In this document: positions 43,577 through 51,801 of the stretch, one piece after another
Layout of the letters: each line of letters opens with the position of its first letter
Position numbering within the stretch: the first letter of the stretch is position 1
Notes under the pieces: generated by a model
The model's input: only the letters and a program-made list of their open reading frames with translations
The model's database searches: none
Told to the model about the DNA's origin: nothing
Program-made: the position numbers and the translations under genes
DNA from: RGIG3002 sp964449325
Lineage (GTDB): Bacteria > Bacillota > Clostridia > Lachnospirales > Lachnospiraceae
Length of the DNA stretch: 64,000 bases
Assembly (NCBI GenBank): GCA_964449325.1
Contig: CAYUYJ010000001.1
Location: 186,001 to 250,000 of the forward strand
Direction of reading: 5' to 3'

Positions 43577-45688
43577 TTATACCTCGAAAATCAAGTCGCC
43601 ATAAGTCGGGAACGGCCACACTTTTTTGTCCACCAGCATTTCCAGTTCATCCGCCGGTATCCGAAGTGCTTCCATGGCAGACATCACCGTTTCTCTGTAG
43701 TAGAATGCCTGCTCCTTGCCCTCTTTCATCGCAGCCGCATTTGCTTCCACTTCCTGCAGATGCTCCAATGCTTTCTGCATCTTTGCAAGCTTGGAAGATA
43801 TTTCCTTCAATAAACCAAGTTGTACAAATGCATCCGCTCCTGCTGCCTTTACGGAATTTACGGTATCCGCAAGTTCCTTTGTATATTTTACAACTGCCGG
43901 AATAATCTGCTTGGAAGACATCTCTATCATGGTCAACGCTTCAATATTAATCGTCTTGGAATAATTTTCGTAAAGAATCTCTTCTCTGGATTCCAATTCC
44001 GCCTTTGTGAAGATACCGAATTTTTCAAACAATCTTACCGCTTTATCCGTCGTAATCGTACTTGCGGCTTCTACCATGGACTTAATATTCGGCAAACCTC
44101 TTCGTTCTGCCTCCGCTACCCACTCTTCGGAATAACCATTGCCGTTAAAGATAATTCTCTGATGCTTGGTCATATATTCCTTGATTAAATCATGTACTGC
44201 CATCTCAAAATCTTCCGCCTTTTCCAAAACATCCGCCGCTTCGCAGAAGGCTTCCGCAACAATCGCGTTCAAGGTGGTATTCGGACTTGCCACAGAATCT
44301 GCAGAGCCTACCATACGGAATTCAAACTTGTTCCCCGTAAAGGCAAAGGGTGAAGTCCGGTTTCTGTCTGTAGCATCCTTTTGGAAATCCGGTAACGTAG
44401 AAACGCCCGTCTGCAGCGTTCCGCCTTCAATCAGGTTATTCGCTTCCCCGGTTTCTACCAACTGTTTTACTACATCCTCCAACTGTTCTCCAAGGAACAT
44501 GGAAATAATTGCCGGCGGTGCTTCGCAGGCTCCGAGACGATGGTCATTTCCCGGGTCGGATGCACTTTGACGGAGTAAATCCGCATGTGTATCTACTGCC
44601 TTCATAATACAGGCAAGTACAAGCAAGAATTGAATGTTTTCATTGGGTGTCTCACCCGGATCAAGTAAATTCACTCCGTTATCGGTAGTCAGCGACCAGT
44701 TGTCATGCTTTCCCGAACCGTTTACTCCCGCAAAAGGTTTTTCATGAAGCAGACAACGCATGCCATGTTGTCCGGCTACTCTCTTCATAGTTTCCATAAT
44801 AATCTGGTTATGGTCAACTGCTATATTGGCTGTTTCATAAATCGGTGCCAGTTCATGTTGAGCAGGAGCTGCTTCATTATGCTGTGTTTTGGCAGTTACG
44901 CCAAGCTTCCAAAGCTCCTCATTCAAATCCTTCATAAATCCACCGATACGTTCACGGATTACACCGAAATAGTGATCCTCCAGTTCCTGTCCTTTCGGTG
45001 CCGGTGCACCAAACAACGTACGTCCCGCAAAAATCAAGTCATCCCTCTGCAATGCTTTTTCACTGTCCACTAAAAAATATTCCTGTTCGGCACCAACAGA
45101 AGGAACTACCTTTGTAGCTTCCGTGTTACCAAACAAACGAACAATTCTCAGAGCCTGCTCGCTAATCGCTTCCATGGAACGCAGAAGCGGTGTTTTTTTA
45201 TCCAGTGCCTCTCCTTTATAGGAACAGAAAGCAGTAGGAATACAAAGAATAACTCCCGTAGCCGCTTCCTTTAAAAATGCCGGCGAAGTAATATCCCACG
45301 CCGTATATCCTCTCGCTTCAAAGGTAGCACGAAGCCCTCCTGACGGAAAAGAGGAAGCATCCGGTTCGCCTTTGATTAACTCTTTGCCGGAAAACTCCAT
45401 CAGCATTTTTCCTTCTTCATCCGGGTGGCTGACAAAGGAATCATGTTTTTCAGCCGTAATACCGGTTAACGGCTGAAACCAGTGAGTATAGTGGGTTGCA
45501 CCGTTTTCCACCGCCCAATCCTTCATTGCTTTTGCAACAACATCCGCGGAAGCCAGTGAAAGTTCTCCCCCCTGTTCCATCACACGTTTCACTTCTTTGA
45601 ATACGTTTTTCGGTAAACGCTCTTTCATTTTACCTAGTGTAAATACATTTTTCCCAAAAATCTCTTCTACATTCAAAACTTCGCTCAT
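43577..45688 (-). CDS. glnN: Type III glutamine synthetase (GlnN), upstream copy
   Basis: Same enzyme family and length (703 residues) as the neighbouring copy, with the same motifs: SFPSGGLRATFEARGYTAWD, GAEQEYFLVD, NGSGKHDNWSLTTDNG, ACEAPPAIISMFLG and RTSPFAFTGNKFEFRMVGS. Differences are scattered (for example VEEIFGKNVFTLG here versus VEKIFAKNVFTLG, and GAEQEY versus GPEQEY), so the duplication is not brand new. The ATG at 45688 has AAAGGAAG upstream; the frame reaches 45742 but that would start inside the -35 hexamer. It has its own strong promoter with an 18-base leader. Confidence 0.97.
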   Translation of the reverse strand: MSEVLNVEEIFGKNVFTLGKMKERLPKNVFKEVKRVMEQGGELSLASADVVAKAMKDWAVENGATHYTHWFQPLTGITAEKHDSFVSHPDEEGKMLMEFSGKELIKGEPDASSFPSGGLRATFEARGYTAWDITSPAFLKEAATGVILCIPTAFCSYKGEALDKKTPLLRSMEAISEQALRIVRLFGNTEATKVVPSVGAEQEYFLVDSEKALQRDDLIFAGRTLFGAPAPKGQELEDHYFGVIRERIGGFMKDLNEELWKLGVTAKTQHNEAAPAQHELAPIYETANIAVDHNQIIMETMKRVAGQHGMRCLLHEKPFAGVNGSGKHDNWSLTTDNGVNLLDPGETPNENIQFLLVLACIMKAVDTHADLLRQSASDPGNDHRLGACEAPPAIISMFLGEQLEDVVKQLVETGEANNLIEGGTLQTGVSTLPDFQKDATDRNRTSPFAFTGNKFEFRMVGSADSVASPNTTLNAIVAEAFCEAADVLEKAEDFEMAVHDLIKEYMTKHQRIIFNGNGYSEEWVAEAERRGLPNIKSMVEAASTITTDKAVRLFEKFGIFTKAELESREEILYENYSKTINIEALTMIEMSSKQIIPAVVKYTKELADTVNSVKAAGADAFVQLGLLKEISSKLAKMQKALEHLQEVEANAAAMKEGKEQAFYYRETVMSAMEALRIPADELEMLVDKKVWPFPTYGDLIFEV

Positions 45689-45712
45689 CGTACAACTTCC
45701 TTTCTTCTCCAC

Positions 45713-45742
45713 ATTGTACAATATGTGCGCAATGACGGTCAA
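45713..45742 (-). promoter_or_regulatory. Promoter of the upstream glnN
   Basis: TTGACC, 18-base spacer, TACAAT (five of six matches in each). Transcription should begin only about 18 bases before the start codon, leaving no room for a leader switch. Confidence 0.7.
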
Positions 45743-45746
45743 CTAT

Positions 45747-46991
45747 TTATTTTTGGGCTGCACAGATGCGAAGCAGGTCGTATTGGTCGGGAACCTCGGT
45801 CAACTCAACAAACAGCACCTGTTTGGGATGCGGCGCGCTCTCCACCGGCTCATCATCCTCCGTATAGAGCCCCTTTACGGTCACCGGTACATTAGTTCCG
45901 TCCGGCTTCATAATTTCAATGGAATCACCCACACAAAATTTATTACGCTGTTCGATTCTGGCTCTTCCCGCCTCGTCCGTACCTTCTACAATTCCCAGAT
46001 ATATATATTCATTAATATACGTATTGTTGTCATAAATCTGCGTATTTTCATCCGGCTTTCCGAAATAAAATCCTGTGGTAAACTGGCGGTATGTGCACTT
46101 TGAAATTTCCGCTTTATACCAATCCATATTAGCACGGTATTTTTCTTCAGATTCAAAATAATCATCAATTGCCTTCCGATACGTTCTTGCCACCGTCGCT
46201 ACATAGAGTGCGGTTTTCATTCTGCCCTCTATTTTCATACTGTCAATTCCGGCAGCAATCATCTCCGGAATATGCTCTATCATGCACAAATCCTTAGAAT
46301 TGAAAATATATGTTCCCCGTTCATTTTCATAAACCGGCATATATTCTCCCGGTCTTGTTTCCTCCACAATGGCATACTTCCAACGGCACGGATGGGTACA
46401 GGCTCCCTGATTGGCATCTCTTCCGGTAAAATAATTGCTGAGAAGACACCTTCCCGAATAAGAAATACACATCGCTCCATGAATAAAGCTTTCAATTTCC
46501 AGTTCCTCCGGTATGTTTTCCCGAATTTCCCTAATTTCAGCCAAAGAAAGTTCTCTTGCAGACACCACTCTTTTCGCACCCTGCTCATACCAGAAACGGA
46601 AAGTTTGGTAATTGGTATTATTGGCCTGAGTAGAAATATGAATATCTATTTCCGGGCAGATTTCCCGCGCCAACATAAACATACCGGGATCTGCTATAAT
46701 AAAAGCATCCGGTCTCATTTCCTTTAACTCTTTAAAATACTCTGCTGCTCCTTCCAGATCCCCGTTATGAGCCAAAATATTAGCTGTCACATGCACCCGC
46801 ACACCATGTTCATGAGCAAACCGAATTCCTTCCCGCATCTCATCCTTTGAAAAATTCTTTGCCTTTGCCCGAAGCCCAAATGCTTCTCCTCCGATATAAA
46901 CCGCATCCGCCCCAAACATCACTGCAGTTTTTAATACTTCCAGACTGCTTGCCGGAATTAAAAGCTCCGGTTTTTTCTTTCTATTTTCCAT
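45747..46991 (-). CDS. U32 peptidase-family protein (TrhP-like tRNA hydroxylation factor)
   Basis: U32 proteins of this kind help make 5-hydroxyuridine at tRNA position 34 rather than cleave peptides. The core has LLIPASSLEVLKTAVMFGADAVYIGG, IIADPGMFMLARE, HISTQANNTNYQTFRFW, the cysteine-bearing IHGAMCISYSGRCLLSNYF...ACTHPCRWKY and SMKIEGRMKTALYVA. Length about 414. The start is uncertain: 46991 (GGAAGAG upstream) or 47003. It follows trmR, the methyltransferase that acts on the same modified base in Bacillus, by about 25 bases, which supports the tRNA role. Confidence 0.9.
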   Translation of the reverse strand: MENRKKKPELLIPASSLEVLKTAVMFGADAVYIGGEAFGLRAKAKNFSKDEMREGIRFAHEHGVRVHVTANILAHNGDLEGAAEYFKELKEMRPDAFIIADPGMFMLAREICPEIDIHISTQANNTNYQTFRFWYEQGAKRVVSARELSLAEIREIRENIPEELEIESFIHGAMCISYSGRCLLSNYFTGRDANQGACTHPCRWKYAIVEETRPGEYMPVYENERGTYIFNSKDLCMIEHIPEMIAAGIDSMKIEGRMKTALYVATVARTYRKAIDDYFESEEKYRANMDWYKAEISKCTYRQFTTGFYFGKPDENTQIYDNNTYINEYIYLGIVEGTDEAGRARIEQRNKFCVGDSIEIMKPDGTNVPVTVKGLYTEDDEPVESAPHPKQVLFVELTEVPDQYDLLRICAAQK

Positions 46992-47016
46992 CTTCTCTTC
47001 CATCCTCAAACCAAAT

Positions 47017-47664
47017 CTAAGTTTCGTGTTTTACACTTACCGTAACTCCGTCTCCCACCGGCAGAATAGCCGTTTCCAGCAATTCGTTATGTTTCAGTTC
47101 ATACAGATAATCCCTCATCCTCGTATGGATTGTGCGGTTTCTTCTTGTTACCGCATATCTGGACTCCAAAATATCCCCATCCTGTAATACATTGTCAGAG
47201 ACAAGCAGACCGCCGTCCCGCAGAAGCCGCAAAATATCCGGCAGAAAATGAATATACTGTCCCTTTGCCGCATCCATAAAAATAAAATCGTAAGTACCCG
47301 TCAGATTTTTCAATATTTCCGTGGCATCACCCTCCAAAAGTGTGATATCCTTCTCTCTTCCCGCTTTTTTGAAATTTTCTTTCGCTAACGGAATCCTTTT
47401 TTCGTATTTTTCTATCGTTGTGATATGGCAGTTTTCCGGCGCATATTCTTTCATCAGTAACGCGGAAAAACCAATGGCCGTTCCTACTTCAAGAATTGCC
47501 GCAGGCTTATTTATTGCCAGTAAAAGCTTCAAAAAGCCTTGCATTTCTTTCCGTATTATCGGCACATTGGTTTCTATGGAATAGCGTTCCAGTTCATCTA
47601 AAAATGGAGTATTTCCCTTATCAAAGGAATTAATGAAGGAAACCATTCTTTCATCTACTATCAT
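47017..47664 (-). CDS. trmR: O-methyltransferase, TrmR/YrrM-like
   Basis: SAM-dependent class I methyltransferase of 215 residues: motif I ILEVGTAIGFSALLM, TTIEKYEKRIPLAKENFKKAG, acidic IFMDAAKGQYIHFLPDIL and LLVSDNVLQDGDI. In Bacillus TrmR methylates 5-hydroxyuridine in tRNA to 5-methoxyuridine. The call leans on neighbours: the U32 gene follows and the mltG-like, yrzB, ruvX and ireB genes precede, as in Bacillus. Its ATG overlaps the end of the MltG-like gene (ATGA), so translation is coupled. Confidence 0.88.
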   Translation of the reverse strand: MIVDERMVSFINSFDKGNTPFLDELERYSIETNVPIIRKEMQGFLKLLLAINKPAAILEVGTAIGFSALLMKEYAPENCHITTIEKYEKRIPLAKENFKKAGREKDITLLEGDATEILKNLTGTYDFIFMDAAKGQYIHFLPDILRLLRDGGLLVSDNVLQDGDILESRYAVTRRNRTIHTRMRDYLYELKHNELLETAILPVGDGVTVSVKHET

Positions 47665-48059
47665 GATGTTTCCTCGCTGCTTTCTGTTTCTTCTTCCCCA
47701 CCGCCTGCCATGATGTCCAGCATTTCATTCACTGTCATGGAAGTATTCAATGTATAGGTTCCTTCTTTAATTTTTCCGTGATTCTCGGAAAGAAGCTCCT
47801 GAATCAGGAACAATTTGCTATCTCTGATTAATCCTCTCGACTCCAACATTTCTCCGATAGCCCTTGTATCTTTATCGCTTGTAACAGCAATAGTTACATC
47901 ATATCCAGGTTCCTGTGAAACCGGTTCTTCCGCAAAGATACGATAACCGTAATCATAGGCAATTACTGCTGCCTTATAAACATAAAATACAACAATAACC
48001 GCTACTGCAATTTTAAATATTGAGCCTAAAATTGTTCCTGCTACTTGTTTTCCGTTCAT
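47661..48059 (-). CDS. Short MltG/YceG-like membrane protein without catalytic domain
   Basis: 132 residues: one transmembrane helix near 13-35 and an outer region IAVTSDKDTRAIGEMLESRGLIRDSKLFLIQELLSENHGKIKEGTYTLNTSMTVNEMLDIM. This matches the LysM-like N-terminal domain of the endolytic transglycosylase MltG (full length about 330-380). The catalytic YceG domain is absent and the protein ends in a Glu/Ser tail. It occupies the place of yrrL (mltG) in Bacillus synteny. It may be a regulatory or glycan-binding remnant; other Clostridia may well share this short form. Confidence 0.8.
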   Translation of the reverse strand: MNGKQVAGTILGSIFKIAVAVIVVFYVYKAAVIAYDYGYRIFAEEPVSQEPGYDVTIAVTSDKDTRAIGEMLESRGLIRDSKLFLIQELLSENHGKIKEGTYTLNTSMTVNEMLDIMAGGGEEETESSEETS

Positions 48060-48100
48060 AACTGCTCCTCTTTATTCCCTAACGGCACCTTTACCTGCCC

Positions 48101-48427
48101 TTATTCAAACGACAGACCCTCCATGATCTTCAAAGTAACTTCCTGCATTTTCCGGCAAAACGACAACTCCGCCTCAAGGAAATCATTCACCAGCGGATTT
48201 TCTCTGAAGACCTGATATTTCTCTTCAAACTGTTCCATTCTTTGCAGCATCTGATCCTCAGGTGTGGAATTCTGCAATTCAAAATTTTCATTACGAAATG
48301 CATCCACCTGTTTTCTGAGCTCAGGCTGCATGTTAATTTTTTGCAGCTGGCACTGATACTCCGTATATTCCTTCGTCCTTTTTAAGGCTTCGAGTAAATT
48401 CTCTATTGCCTGTTCCACATCACTCAT
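48101..48427 (-). CDS. YlbF/YmcA family protein (RicF-like)
   Basis: 108 residues, all-helical: MSDVEQAIENLLEALKRTKEYTEYQ, DAFRNENFELQNS, ENPLVNDFLEAELSFCRKMQEVTLKIMEGLSF. Family members form the Y-complex that adjusts RNase Y and developmental regulators in Bacillus. I use the ATG at 48427; a frame from 48517 overlaps the RNase J gene by 58 bases and adds a non-homologous leader. It is directly behind RNase J, an interesting contact between RNA-decay components. Confidence 0.85.
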   Translation of the reverse strand: MSDVEQAIENLLEALKRTKEYTEYQCQLQKINMQPELRKQVDAFRNENFELQNSTPEDQMLQRMEQFEEKYQVFRENPLVNDFLEAELSFCRKMQEVTLKIMEGLSFE

Positions 48428-48459
48428 ATGGTACCCCACTCTCTTCTTAGTTCGTGAAA

Positions 48460-50136
48460 CTACTCCACTTCCATAATAATCGGCAGAATCATCGGACGGC
48501 GTTTTGTCTTTTTCCATACAAATTCGCTTAAGGAATCTTTGATGGTAGACTTAATCTTGCCCCAGTCTGCAATGCCCTTGTCCAGACAATTATCTATCCC
48601 TATGCTGATTACCTCTTTCGCTTCATCCATCAGTGCATCCGCTTCCCGAACATATACAAAACCTCTGGATACAATGTCCGGTCCCGAAACGAGCTGTCCG
48701 GTGTATTTATCCAATGCCAGTACTACAATCATAATACCATCCTGAGCCAGATGTTGTCTGTCACGAAGCACTACATTTCCTACGTCACCTACGCCAAGAC
48801 CATCTACCAGAATAGACCCGGTCTGTACCTTTCCGGTTACCTGTGCACTCTCTTCATTCAACTCCAACACATCTCCCGAAGATAGAATGAAAATATTTTC
48901 TTTATCCATCCCCAGTTCCATTGCTATATTTGCCTGCGCTTTTAAATGCTTGTACTCGCCATGCACAGGAACAGCATACTTGGGTTGAACCAACGTATAA
49001 ATAAGTTTGATTTCCTCCCGGCAGGCATGTCCCGAAACGTGTACATCCTGGAAAATAACATCTGCTCCCTTCATCATCAGTTCATTGATAATATTGGTAA
49101 CCGCTTTTTCGTTTCCGGGTATCGGATTGGAAGAAAAAATAACGGTATCCCCCGGTCCGATGGAAATTTTACGGTGCATATTTCCCGCCATACGGGAAAG
49201 TGCCGCCATACTTTCACCCTGACTTCCGGTTGTTATAATGACCGTCTTTTCATCAGGATAATTTTTTAACTGTTCAATGTCAATCAACGTTTTATCCGGA
49301 ATATCCAGATATCCCAATGTGGTAGCAGTTTCTATGATATTTACCATACTTCTGCCTTCCACTACAACCTTTCTGTCAAATTTATATGCAGAATTAATAA
49401 TCTGCTGCACTCTGTCTACGTTAGAAGCAAAGGTTGCAATAATAATACGGGTATTTTTGTGCTCCTCAAATAAAGTATCAAAGGTACGACCAATGGTTTT
49501 TTCGGACTGTGTAAAGCCCGGTCTTTCCGCATTGGTACTGTCACACATCAAAGCCAGAACACCTTTTTTCCCGATTTCCGCAAAACGCTGTAAATCAATA
49601 GCATCACCGAATACCGGTGTATAATCCACCTTGAAGTCTCCGGTATGCACAACCGTTCCCGCTGGGGAGTAAATGGCAAGGGCAGCCGCATCAACAATGG
49701 AGTGGTTTGTTTTAATAAATTCAATTCGGAATTTTCCCAAATTAATGGACTGTCCGAATTTTACGACCTTCCGCTTCGTACTGTTTGTCAAATTATGTTC
49801 CTTTAACTTATGCTCAATAATTCCCATGGTAAGCTTGGTTGCATAAATCGGAATATTCATTTCCTTCAAAACATACGGAATTGCACCGATGTGGTCTTCA
49901 TGACCATGCGTTATCATCAGCCCTTTTACTTTGGAGATGTTATCCTTTAAATACGTAATATCGGGAATAACAAGGTCAATTCCAAGCATATCGTCTGCCG
50001 GAAATGCCAGACCGCAGTCCACCACAACAATACTGTCTTCATATTCAAAGGCAGTTATATTCATACCAATCTGTTCCAAGCCCCCTAAAGGTATAATCTT
50101 TAGCTTGGAATCACTTTTCTGTTCATTTTTTTTCAA
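48460..50136 (-). CDS. rnj: Ribonuclease J
   Basis: Metallo-beta-lactamase/beta-CASP ribonuclease with 5'-3' exo- and endonuclease activity in RNA maturation and decay. Metal ligands in MITHGHEDHIGAIPYVL and HTGDFKVDYTPVFGD; beta-CASP motifs GSQGESMAALSRMA, VSGHACREEIKLIYTL and PVHGEYKHLKAQ. Length 558 is typical. Its ATG overlaps the Fur stop (ATGA). AGGTAAAATTG precedes the start. One RNase J is seen in the window; a second may be elsewhere. Confidence 0.97.
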   Translation of the reverse strand: MKKNEQKSDSKLKIIPLGGLEQIGMNITAFEYEDSIVVVDCGLAFPADDMLGIDLVIPDITYLKDNISKVKGLMITHGHEDHIGAIPYVLKEMNIPIYATKLTMGIIEHKLKEHNLTNSTKRKVVKFGQSINLGKFRIEFIKTNHSIVDAAALAIYSPAGTVVHTGDFKVDYTPVFGDAIDLQRFAEIGKKGVLALMCDSTNAERPGFTQSEKTIGRTFDTLFEEHKNTRIIIATFASNVDRVQQIINSAYKFDRKVVVEGRSMVNIIETATTLGYLDIPDKTLIDIEQLKNYPDEKTVIITTGSQGESMAALSRMAGNMHRKISIGPGDTVIFSSNPIPGNEKAVTNIINELMMKGADVIFQDVHVSGHACREEIKLIYTLVQPKYAVPVHGEYKHLKAQANIAMELGMDKENIFILSSGDVLELNEESAQVTGKVQTGSILVDGLGVGDVGNVVLRDRQHLAQDGIMIVVLALDKYTGQLVSGPDIVSRGFVYVREADALMDEAKEVISIGIDNCLDKGIADWGKIKSTIKDSLSEFVWKKTKRRPMILPIIMEVE

Positions 50137-50582
50137 TCAATTTTACCTCCACATTCTTTACAATAGCCGTAGAGTTTCACTTCATGGTCTACTATTTGGA
50201 AACCTTCCTTGTCTGTGATTTTTTTCTCCAGTTCTTCCAGTAAATCGTCCTCGAAAGAAATGACCTTTCCGCAAGACAGACAAATCAGGTGATGATGATG
50301 GTGCTTTGTTGTATCCGTATTCCCACTCCCTATTTCGTAACGGACATAACCATCATCAAGATTAATCCTATCCACTAAGTGTAATTCTAATAGCATCTGT
50401 ATTGTTCTATAAACAGTAGCCAGTCCTATTTCCGGATAGTCTACTTTTACAAGCTCATATATTTCTTCGGCAGTCAAATGTTTATCGGGACACGAAGCCA
50501 GTGCTTCCAAAACAAGCACTCTTTGGTTGGTTACTTTCAAACCTTTATCCTTTAACAATTTTTTGAACTGTTCTTTATCCAT
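50133..50582 (-). CDS. Fur/PerR family metalloregulator
   Basis: Repressor sensing iron, zinc or peroxide. Winged helix in KGLKVTNQRVLVLEALASCPDKHLTAEEIYELVKVDYPEIGLATVYRTIQMLLELHLV. Metal region KHHHHHLICLSCGKVISFEDD, with a second Cys pair YCKECGG for structural zinc. Length 149. Fur, Zur and PerR cannot be told apart safely by eye. It lies between yrzB and rnj; overlap with rnj is translational. It probably sits in the operon driven from ireB. Confidence 0.93.
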   Translation of the reverse strand: MDKEQFKKLLKDKGLKVTNQRVLVLEALASCPDKHLTAEEIYELVKVDYPEIGLATVYRTIQMLLELHLVDRINLDDGYVRYEIGSGNTDTTKHHHHHLICLSCGKVISFEDDLLEELEKKITDKEGFQIVDHEVKLYGYCKECGGKID

Positions 50583-50620
50583 ACTTAATCTGCTTCTCCT
50601 GTCCGCTTTGCCGAATCTGC

Positions 50621-50878
50621 CTATTCCACAAATTCTATATCTTCCAATATATTCTCAAAAACCTCTGCCACAGCTTTTAATTCCGTCTCATCGGAAACAA
50701 TTTCATAGAGGCTGTCCGTCTCCTCATTGCCGGATAAATCTTTTAATATCAACGCCTCTCCGTCTCCTTCTTCAAAATCCGTTACCAGAATGTAGTTCAC
50801 TCCGGCAATAGTTGTCTGTTCAAGCACATAAAAATCAACCGGAGCTTCTCCCTCCGGATTAAATGTTATTTTGTCCAT
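50621..50878 (-). CDS. DUF1292 protein, YrzB-like
   Basis: Acidic 85-residue protein: ITFNPEGEAPVDFYVLEQTTIAGVNYILVTDFEEGDGEALILKDL, then DETELKAVAEVFENILEDIEF. The pattern of beta-strands ending in acidic residues matches the DUF1292 family, whose members almost always neighbour ruvX. No function is known. GAGG precedes the ATG. Gap to ruvX 37 bases. Confidence 0.88.
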   Translation of the reverse strand: MDKITFNPEGEAPVDFYVLEQTTIAGVNYILVTDFEEGDGEALILKDLSGNEETDSLYEIVSDETELKAVAEVFENILEDIEFVE

Positions 50879-50915
50879 GTTTCCTCACATTCTGCCGTCT
50901 CCGGCTTCTTGTTCT

Positions 50916-51350
50916 TTACTCTTCTTTTTTGTTCGCACGTAAATCAAGGTATCCCTGTAAAATGAAAACTGCCGCAATTTTATCCACATATTCTTTTCTA
51001 TGTTCTCTGCGAATGCCCGCTTCCATCATTGCTTTATCAGCTGCAACCGTAGTCAGTCTTTCATCCCACATTACAACGGGCAGTCCTGTCCTGCGTTCCA
51101 GTTTTTCTTTGAATTCCAAAGAAAGTTCTGCTCGGTCACCCACTGTGTCATTCATATTTTTGGGAAATCCCAAAACAATTTCTGTCACTTCGTATTCCAC
51201 AATCAGCTCTTCTATTCTCGCCAAAGTCTGCCTCAGTTTATTCTCATCCTTCCTTCGGATGATTTCAATCCCTTGTGCCGTAATCAAAAGGGAATCACTG
51301 ATTGCCACTCCGACAGTCTTTGAACCGAAATCCAATCCCATAATACGCAT
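50916..51350 (-). CDS. ruvX: Holliday junction resolvase-like RuvX/YqgF
   Basis: RNase H-like nuclease needed for rRNA processing (and possibly branched DNA). MGLDFGSKTVGVAISD with the catalytic Asp, IVLGFPKNMNDTVGDRA, VVMWDERLTTVAADKAM and KEYVDKIAAVFILQGYL. Length 144. GGAGG before the ATG. Synteny with ireB and yrzB is conserved. Confidence 0.96.
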   Translation of the reverse strand: MRIMGLDFGSKTVGVAISDSLLITAQGIEIIRRKDENKLRQTLARIEELIVEYEVTEIVLGFPKNMNDTVGDRAELSLEFKEKLERRTGLPVVMWDERLTTVAADKAMMEAGIRREHRKEYVDKIAAVFILQGYLDLRANKKEE

Positions 51351-51366
51351 GGATTCTCCTCCAGAC

Positions 51367-51654
51367 CTATTTCCAATGATTGTTTTTGATATATTCTTTT
51401 AACATTTCCTCAACAAGTTCATCCCGCTCTACCTTCATAATAAGGCTGCGTGCATTTTTATGACTCGTGATATAGGTCGGGTCTCCTGACATAATATAGC
51501 CGACTATCTGATTCACCGGATTGTAGCCTTTTTCCGTAAGTGCCTCATACACCTCACGCAATACTACCTTTACGCCTGTCTCCGGCTCTACGTCCACCTT
51601 AAAGAATTGAGTATTTCCCAAATCTGTATTTTTTTCTCCGAATTTATCCTGCAT
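51367..51654 (-). CDS. ireB: IreB family (DUF965) regulatory phosphoprotein
   Basis: 95 residues: GNTQFFKVDVEPETGVKVVLREVYEALTEKGYNPVNQIVGYIMSGDPTYITSHKNARSLIMKVERDELVEEMLKEYI, near-canonical for IreB, a substrate of the PASTA kinase in Enterococcus linked to cephalosporin resistance and also yrzL. A frame from 51762 begins inside the promoter, so I use the ATG at 51654. The promoter (51734-51762) predicts a start about 70 bases upstream. The ribosome binding site is weak (AGAAAGG rather far). Confidence 0.93.
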   Translation of the reverse strand: MQDKFGEKNTDLGNTQFFKVDVEPETGVKVVLREVYEALTEKGYNPVNQIVGYIMSGDPTYITSHKNARSLIMKVERDELVEEMLKEYIKNNHWK

Positions 51655-51733
51655 TCTAAGTAGCCATGCCTTTCTCAAAATCTGTACTTTTCTTCCTGTT
51701 GCTCTGTGGCGTATACTCGCCCCTATTATTCCT

Positions 51734-51762
51734 ATCTTACCCCATCTTGTTTTAAAATTCAA
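51734..51762 (-). promoter_or_regulatory. Promoter of the ireB-ruvX-yrzB-fur-rnj run
   Basis: TTGAAT, 17-base spacer, TAAGAT (five of six), 80 bases before ireB. It likely drives the minus-strand run ireB, ruvX, yrzB, fur, rnj and perhaps further. Confidence 0.65.
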
Positions 51763-51801
51763 TGTATACTTTCTTAATTTCTCTATTTGTACCTCGGTTT
51801 C

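Noticed and set aside
45689..45742. Extended start for the upstream glutamine synthetase
   Set aside because: It would begin in the promoter's -35 hexamer; AAAGGAAG fits the ATG at 45688.
51655..51762. Extended start for ireB
   Set aside because: It lies in the promoter, and the extra residues do not resemble the family.
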